From NCBI GenBank assembly GCA_021464415.1, contig CM038468.1, positions 26,309,369 to 26,373,368 of the forward strand: a stretch of 64,000 nt of DNA, written 5' to 3'. A program made the translations under genes and the position numbers. This DNA comes from Lonicera japonica. Lineage: Eukaryota; Streptophyta; Magnoliopsida; Dipsacales; Caprifoliaceae. Below the pieces are notes generated by a model. The model made no database searches. It saw nothing but the letters and a program-made list of their open reading frames with translations, and was not told the origin of the DNA. Position 1 is the first letter of the stretch. The number at the start of each line of letters is the position of its first letter. Shown here in pieces: positions 58,601 through 64,000 of this stretch.

Positions 58601-59774
58601 TTATGAGAGTTATAGGGCTATAGGGGTAAATTATGTAATTTTCTAAAACCTGAGGGTACTTTGGTGTAATTATGAGAGTTATAGGGCTATAGGGGTAAAT
58701 TATGTAATTTTCTAAAACCTGGGAGTACTTTGGTGTAATTATGAGAGTTATAGGGCTATAGGTGTAAATTATGTAATTTTCCAAAACCTGAGGGTACTTT
58801 GGTGTAATTATGAGAGTTATGGGGTTATAAGGGTAAATTATGTAATTTCCAAAACCTGAGGGTACTTTGGTGTAATTATGAGAGTTATGGGGTTATGAGG
58901 GTAAATTTCCAAAACCTGAGGGTACTTTGGTGTAATTATGAGAGTTATGGGGTTATAAGGGTAAATTATGTAATTTCCAAAACCTGAGGGTACTTTGGTG
59001 TAATTATGAGAGTTATGGGGTTATGAGGGTAAATTTCCAAAACCTGAGGGTACTTTGGTGTAATTATGAGAGTTATAGGGCTATAGGTGTAAATTATGTA
59101 ATTTTCCAAAACCTGAGGGTACTTTGGTGTAAATATGAGAGATGTGGGGTTATAAGGGTAAATTATGTAATTTCCAAAAACCTGAGGGTACTTTGGTGTA
59201 ATTATGAGAGTTATAGGGGTTATAAGGGTAAATTATGTAATTTCCAAAACCTGAGGGTACTTTGGTGTAATTATGAGAGTTATAGGGGTTATAAGGGTAA
59301 ATTATGTAATTTTCCAAAACCTGAGGGTACTTTGGTGTAATTATGAGAGTTATAGAGTTATGGGGGTACATTATGTAATTTTCTAAACTAAGAGGTATCA
59401 CAGGTAAAAGTATGTGTTCGCTAAAAATCGGGCGTTATTCCTAGTCAGACATGCATACTAACACTATCTAAAACGAATACAGGAAATGACAAGAAGCAGA
59501 ACAGATAAATGCACGAAAGAAGACATACCAGAGATCGACGACGAATCTCGTGAGAAACGGGCTCCATCAAAAGCCACGGGACGTCCGGGACCGGAGCAGC
59601 TCGGATAGCATCCCGATAGACCACCGCCCGACCGCGGTCTATCCCATCCTCATCATACCAGTCCAAATCCGCCCAGTCGTCGTGATGAGGGCTGCAGCGA
59701 AGAACGCCCTGAGCGTCAGTAAAGGTGACCTCCTCCTGGTCACCCTCCAATCGGTCGAGATGAGTAGGGTCCAT
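55654..59774 (-). CDS. antisense plant-mobile-domain protein of the retrotransposon, five exons
   Basis: Exons 59774-59529, 58239-57571, 57482-57309, 57220-56114 and 56022-55654 all join at codon boundaries with GT-AG introns, giving 854 residues plus stop. Exon 2 carries a plant mobile domain (PMD): ALACHWWDTTHTFHWSWGEM, then TMTPLDLFALTGIPSGGVP, the pattern shared with MAIN-like and aminotransferase-like PMD proteins. Exon 4 adds a Pro/Gly/Ser-rich acidic linker. Exon 5 ends with an Arg/Ser cluster (SRRSSSRTSRRSRSS) and terminal KRARVD, possible nuclear signals. Intron 1 is mostly a 69-bp minisatellite. It starts from its own promoter inside the element. Arabidopsis MAIN and MAIL1 (PMD proteins) affect transposon silencing; whether this protein acts on silencing is inference. 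Confidence 0.85.
58262..59400. repeat. minisatellite of about 17 units in intron 1 of the antisense gene
   Basis: Units of about 59-70 bp (mostly 69) start around TGAGGGTACTTTGGTGTAAT and continue with ATGAGAGTTAT and a variable end. I count about 17 occurrences of the GTACTTTGGTG core. Several subtypes (GGGCTATAGGTG, GGGGTTATAAGGG, GGGGTTATGAGGG) alternate in blocks, so higher-order duplication has occurred. Confidence 0.93.
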
Positions 59775-59921
59775 CAATATAGGTAGAATATATGTGAAAA
59801 GGTCGGAAAAGTCAAAAACACGGCAGAGCTTCCGCGCTTGGGAGAGAAGAGAAGAGAGAAAAAGAGAGCTAGAGAGAGAAAGAGAAAGGAGAGAATGAGG
59901 TGGAATGAGCTCAGCAAGGGG

Positions 59922-59929
59922 TTTATATA
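59922..59929 (-). promoter_or_regulatory. TATA box of the plant-mobile-domain antisense gene
   Basis: TATATAAA on the minus strand, 148 bp before the ATG at 59774. A purine/pyrimidine-rich leader (GA-rich on the plus strand at 59840-59900) lies between. Confidence 0.7.
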
Positions 59930-59940
59930 GTGGGTCAGTT

Positions 59941-60005
59941 TGTCGCGCGACAAATGGCCACATTGTCGCGCGACAAAGAGCCAGGCACCGAAGTGTCGCG
60001 CGACA
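59941..60005 (-). promoter_or_regulatory. palindrome array upstream of the plant-mobile-domain gene (three sites)
   Basis: Perfect TGTCGCGCGACA sites at 59941-59952, 59964-59975 and 59994-60005 (intervals 23 and 30 bp). The nearest is 11 bp from the TATA box. Confidence 0.85.
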
Positions 60006-60835
60006 ATCCCCCCTCTTCCCTGATTTTTTGACCTCTGTCTCATTTTATCTTCTGCAGAGGCACTTCGGAGAAGCAGTTTTCGGAAAATTGCTAAAAACCG
60101 CACACCCATGATAAAAAGTTCAAAGAGAAAACTTCCAAATCATCTCTCCGAAAAAATGCGAAAACAGAATGCCGCGATTAAAAGTAGTCTCTGATCTCAC
60201 AGAAGGACCGAGACCATCAAATAATGAGAAAAGGCAGAATGCCACGATAAAACGGGAATGGAAAAAAATTGAAAAAGTAGAAAAGAGAAAGAACCCGTAT
60301 GAGCGCCCAGAGCGAGCGAGAGAAACAGAAATGCAGAGTGACAGGGAGAGCCACACCAAAAGTGACAGCTAGGCCAAAACCGGCTCAGGGCTTCGTTTTG
60401 GGTGAGTAAGGCTCCTGATCACAACAAAGGGACAAAAGGACTCCTGGTCAAAAACAGAGAGGGCCAGGAAAAGTCTTTCCCAAAAGAGGGAGAAATAAGG
60501 GCATCGAAAAAACAGAAAACGATGTGGGCCCACCAAAAGAGAAAACTAAGAAAAGAATAAAGATCAGAGATTGAACTTTCAAACAAATTTTCTTTTCAGC
60601 ACGATACAGAAGAGATGATTTGGAAAACCTCGGACCATCACTCTACGGAGAGCGAAGAAATCCGAAAACTGCCTTCTGAGTGAAACATCTTCACCCGAGG
60701 AAAACATGAGAGTAAAGTTCAGAAAGATACGGGGAAACGGACATCCGGAATAGACCCTGAGAAGCTCTTTTTACCTTCGCAAAAATCTACTCTCTCTCTC
60801 ACTCTAGCAGTCTAAGAGAGGCAATTCACCAACAC
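60006..60835. other. 3' non-coding region of the retrotransposon
   Basis: A-rich and G-rich on the plus strand, with no recognisable gene. It includes the distal upstream region of the antisense PMD gene. Confidence 0.5.
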
Positions 60836-61560
60836 AAGCCCTCTCCGGAGGCAATGCACAAACACAAGCCCTCTCCGGAGGCAATGCACAAACACAAGCC
60901 CTCTCCGGAGGCAAATTCACAAACACAAGCCCTCTCCGGAGGCAATACACAAAATCACAAGCCCTCTCCAGAGGCAAGAGTTACTCATGAAAGCCCTCCC
61001 AGAGGCATTTTTTTTCCTTCTTCTTTCAGATCTAGAAGCCCTCCCAGAGAGGCACAATGGTAGTCCTCCCACCTGAGGCGAAGCCCTCCCAGAGAGGCAC
61101 AACGGTAGTCCTCCCACCTGAGGCGAAGCCCTCCCAGAGAGGCACAAACGGTAGTCCTCCCACCTGAGGCGAAGCCCTCCCAGAGAGGCACAACGGTAGT
61201 CCTCCCACCTGAGGCGAAGCCCTCCCAGAGAGGCACAACGGTAGTCCTCCCACCTGAGGCGAAGCCCTCCCAGAGAGGCACAACGGTAGTCCTCCCACCT
61301 GAGGCGAAGCCCTCCCAGAGAGGCACAAACGGTAGCCCTCCCACTTGAGGCGAAGCCCTCCCAGAGAGGCACAAACGGTAGTCCTCCCATCTGAGGCGCA
61401 ATGGTAGTCCTCCCACCTGAGGCGCAAAAAAGATCAATGGTAGTCCTCCCATCTGAGGCAAGTGGAGCAAGTCAAAGCCCTCGAAAGAGGCAACGAGGTA
61501 ACAAAAGCCCTCTCCGGAGGCAAAACCAAACACGAAGCACTCTCCGGAGGCACTCACAAG
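60836..61560. repeat. two tandem-repeat families before the 3' LTR
   Basis: 60836-60980 holds about four or five copies of a roughly 30-bp unit (CACAAGCCCTCTCCGGAGGC). 61035-61460 holds about eight copies of a 45-46-bp unit built of AGCCCTCCCAGAGAGGCACA and GGTAGTCCTCCCACCTGAGG. The two units share the CCTC...GAGGC dyad and may have a common origin. Long ORFs in several minus-strand frames here are by-products of the repeats. Confidence 0.9.
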
Positions 61561-61654
61561 CACTTTTTGCATAAACACTCCGATAGAGTTCATGCGGGAG
61601 CCATGGATCATGGTCTCTTCCAGTCGCCTCAATTCCTTGCAAGCAAGGAGCTTG

Positions 61655-61667
61655 AGTCGAGAGGGTC
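61655..61667 (+). other. weak polypurine tract at the 3' LTR
   Basis: Only GTCGAGAGGGTC stands immediately before the 3' LTR. The purine run is short and interrupted compared with 53778-53790. Confidence 0.4.
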
Positions 61668-63385
61668 TGTAGACACCCCGATCCGTGACCCCCGCAAGAA
61701 CCCTAACGACCTCCGAGAACTACTATTTTGGGTCCAGGACCCACCCGAGGACCCGGTACTACACTAGGAGGGTTTGTCGCCCGACAAACTTGTTTTTTTA
61801 GAGAGATTGTCGCACGACATATCACATTGTCGCGCGACAATCCCTGATATGTCGCGCGACAATTCCACTATGTCGCACGACATTCCCCCTCTGCACCAGA
61901 CCAACCACTTTCTGACACATCAATCTGTCAGAACCATCACTTCAGCCGTTTGTCGCGCGACATTCCCGTATGTCGCGCGACATATCACAATGTCGCGCGA
62001 CATTCTCCTTTTTTAAGGAAATGTCGCGCGACAATCTCTCCCGAGCAGTATAAATAGGCCAACACCCCCAAGGGTTCAAAGGAGGCAATTAGAATCCGAG
62101 AATTTGGTGCTTTAGATCTGATTTTTGTCAAGCATTTCTTTACTATTATCTTATTTCTGAAGAATTCTCGAATCTATTTTTAACACTCGACGTGTTCCGT
62201 TTCTGGAATCGATTTCTCGGAAATATCTGAAGAAAGAGAAGATTACTATCGCCAGAGATCCCTCTGCCGTATTATATTTTCTTTCTTATTATTATTCTCG
62301 TCGGGAAGAATTCTCGAATCTATTTTTAACACTCGACGTGTTCCGTTTCTGGAATCGATTTCTCGGAAATATCTGAAGAAAGAGAAGATTACTATCGCCA
62401 GAGATCCCTCTGCCGTATTATATTTTCTTTCTTATTATTATTCTCGTCGGGAAGGTAAAGAAAGTCCCTTCTAGTATTTAAAATTAGATATCTGTGTACT
62501 TGTTTTACTTCTGTTATTCTGTCCACGTTTTATTTGAATAAACTTATTGTCAAGTTCCCAATAGTCTACCGTTTTCAAAACAAAAGGCCCTGATAAAACT
62601 ACTTTTAAAACTAGAAGAGTAAGTACATTATCGTCCGGATAAACCGTGTTTTCAAAACCCCGGATCGATAAAGACTTATCTAGGAATTAAAATCCACATA
62701 TCCTGTCTTTTTCATAGACTGCGACGTGTCTGATAAACTCTCCTCAAAGAGTTCAAATTCCATATTGAATTAGTCCCGACATAAAGATCCGAACCTTTTT
62801 CAGAATAATCACAACTCGAGAAAACCGTCATTATCTGAGGAAATAATACGGAACACTCTTTCAAAAATAAAAGGTTTTTGTCATTTGTCATTTACATCTT
62901 TTAAATACAAAAACGTCGGATCTCGGAACACAAAGGTTTTCATCCCTTTCCCCGTTTCCCCAAATTAGGGTTTTTCTTCATTTAGAAAGTAGTAGACTGT
63001 CGGTAAAAGCATCCAAGTTTTTCAACATAGAATAAACATATAAGACCACTAGAGACCGAAAGGGCGGAATGGGTGCTTAACACCTTCCCAAACCGTAATA
63101 TAGTTTCCGAACCCTATAAGAATCCCGGTTTCGCAGACAAACGTGTAAAGAAAGGCTTGTCTATAGCCTTTCCTCTTACACGACCTTTTTTGTCCGTTTT
63201 CTCGTAAAACGTACTGGCGACTCTGAATGAACCCCCTTGCATCTAGAAATAGAACGTAGGGACACTTGATATGAATCAAATGAAAACGCTCCAGCAAATG
63301 GAACGACGGAATCAGTTCCGACGTCCCAGGACCCCCACCACCAACGGGGACGAGACCCGGGAGGTCGCATTTGCGGATTCTCACA
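61668..63385 (+). repeat. 3' LTR
   Basis: Same length and boundaries as the 5' LTR, including the nine palindromes (61775-62033), the TATA box (62049-62056) and the 146-bp duplication (62159-62450). One base differs: T at 62665 for C at 45351. Confidence 0.97.
61775..62033 (+). promoter_or_regulatory. palindrome array in the 3' LTR (nine sites)
   Basis: Identical to the array in the 5' LTR, offset by 17,314 bp. The same three sites carry the single mismatches, so those changes were present in the template before insertion. Confidence 0.85.
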
Positions 63386-63390
63386 GTCGT
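63386..63390. repeat. 5-bp target-site duplication, right copy (GTCGT)
   Basis: GTCGT follows the CA of the 3' LTR and matches 44349-44353. Confidence 0.95.
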
Positions 63391-63411
63391 CGAAAGGCTG
63401 GTACTACATGA
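63386..63411 (+). pseudogene. eIF2-beta processed pseudogene, last codons
   Basis: After the LTR the sequence reads on as RRKAGTT and TGA (63409-63411), the normal end of plant eIF2-beta. Taken with 44349-44353 as one target site, the frame of the last eight or nine codons of the retrocopy is restored across the 19-kb insertion. Confidence 0.93.
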
Positions 63412-64000
63412 TTACCCTTTGTTACCTTTGTTGCATTACTGGTTACAAGTGTCTACTATCACTTCACTCAACAGACTTAGCAGATTGTTATGATTCTAAC
63501 TACATTTTTAGTGCTTACATATCGAGTTTTGTGTTAAATATTAGTTGTTTCTCGAGTGTGGCAATTATAGGATTTGGTTAATGTTACCTAGCTAAGTGTT
63601 CCGCCAAAAATGATGGTTGTGGTTTAGTTGTTGCTTGACGCAGTTATATACATATAGTTCTTGTACATTGATAAAAAAGGTAAAAATTCAGATTCATTGA
63701 CACATACTTATACACGAATATCAATGTCTTGTTTGATACACATAATCCCCATTTTTTGTTTGATAGAATAGTAAATGCCTCCTATGATTACAATATACAT
63801 AGGTATTTGTGATTTAGCATTAAGTATCTTAAAAGTGTCTTTCACCAAAACCTCAAATAGGAACAGTAAATTAATGCATCGGAAAGCTAGATGCGAATCA
63901 CTTTAGTACTAGAAAATCCTAAAATCTTATTATTGATGGATATATGAAAAGCTAGAAAACTTCATGCATCGGAACCCTAGAAAACGAATTTCGTGAAATT
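63412..64000. other. probable 3' UTR of the eIF2-beta retrocopy and flanking DNA
   Basis: The first 200-270 bp may be the copied 3' UTR. A short A run near 63673-63678 could be the remains of the poly(A) tail. No further gene is visible up to the window end. Confidence 0.4.

Larger units (their letters stand above)
44354..63385 (+). mobile_element. young Tat/Ogre-type Ty3/gypsy retrotransposon, 19,032 bp
   Basis: Two 1,718-bp LTRs bound by TG...CA and by the 5-bp duplication GTCGT enclose a primer site, a gag-protease ORF, a pol ORF and a long 3' region. Pol order is RT, RNase H, a second RNase H, integrase. The second RNase H (YFDGAANRNGNGIGILLV) is the mark of the Tat lineage (Ogre, Retand and relatives). 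Two genes on the opposite strand (53937-55193 and 55654-59774) lie between pol and the 3' LTR. This matches what is known of extra ORFs in plant gypsy elements. The 3' region is rich in tandem repeats, also known from this lineage. The element is more GC-rich than its AT-rich surroundings. Apart from a frame change between gag-pro and pol it looks complete. Confidence 0.96.

Noticed and set aside
58262..59400. CRISPR-like array
   Set aside because: Units are contiguous imperfect tandem repeats without unique spacers, in a plant retrotransposon intron. It is a minisatellite.
60917..61632. Three overlapping minus-strand ORFs of 131-215 codons
   Set aside because: They are translations of a 45-bp tandem repeat (unit length a multiple of three), open in several frames at once.

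Overview
The window is nuclear DNA from a flowering plant, most likely a eudicot. It is AT-rich and intron-rich, with plant-type genes (a UGT75-like glycosyltransferase, a pentatricopeptide protein, a plant FAN1 nuclease) set among nested plant transposons. The species cannot be named from the sequence. All coordinates and translations were read by eye; family names rest on recalled family motifs, not on searches.

Layout. 0-3.3 kb: remnants of two Ty1/copia elements, the younger (one LTR, primer site, gag with a stop) sitting in the pol of the older, plus a hAT-like end inside the gag. 3.5-4.8 kb: a Tourist-like MITE and a fold-back MITE upstream of an intact intronless glycosyltransferase gene (5937-7325, +). 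8.4-9.85 kb: a decayed partial copy of the 3' part of FAN1. 10.6-22.06 kb (-): a complete FAN1 gene, rebuilt here as 15 exons with continuous phase (981 codons), whose introns hold several small transposons. 22-26 kb: AT-rich DNA. 26.1-28.8 kb (-): a three-exon PPR gene (500 aa). 29-44 kb: transposon debris, namely a SINE with target duplication, a long-TIR MITE, a split hAT transposase, a MuDR-type transposase missing a catalytic Asp, a GRF zinc-finger pseudogene, and a CACTA end with a Ulp1-like protease pseudogene. 43.8-44.35 kb and 63.39-63.41 kb: a processed pseudogene of eIF2-beta.

The main feature is a 19,032-bp Ty3/gypsy element of the Tat/Ogre type (44354-63385) inserted in the last codons of the eIF2-beta retrocopy with a 5-bp target duplication (GTCGT). 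Its 1,718-bp LTRs differ by one base that I could find, so it is very young. It has a gag-protease ORF, a pol ORF (RT, RNase H, second RNase H, integrase) in another frame, and two genes on the opposite strand: a single-exon 418-aa DUF7745-like ORF and a five-exon 854-aa plant-mobile-domain protein.

The most interesting observation is a 12-bp palindrome, TGTCGCGCGACA. It occurs in arrays immediately upstream of the TATA boxes of three transcription units of this one element: nine sites in each LTR, three before each antisense gene. Most spacings are about 20-23 or 30-33 bp, near whole turns of the helix. I see no copy outside the element. This looks like a shared operator set, and I infer that one of the antisense-encoded proteins, or a host factor, may read it to coordinate transcription or counter silencing.
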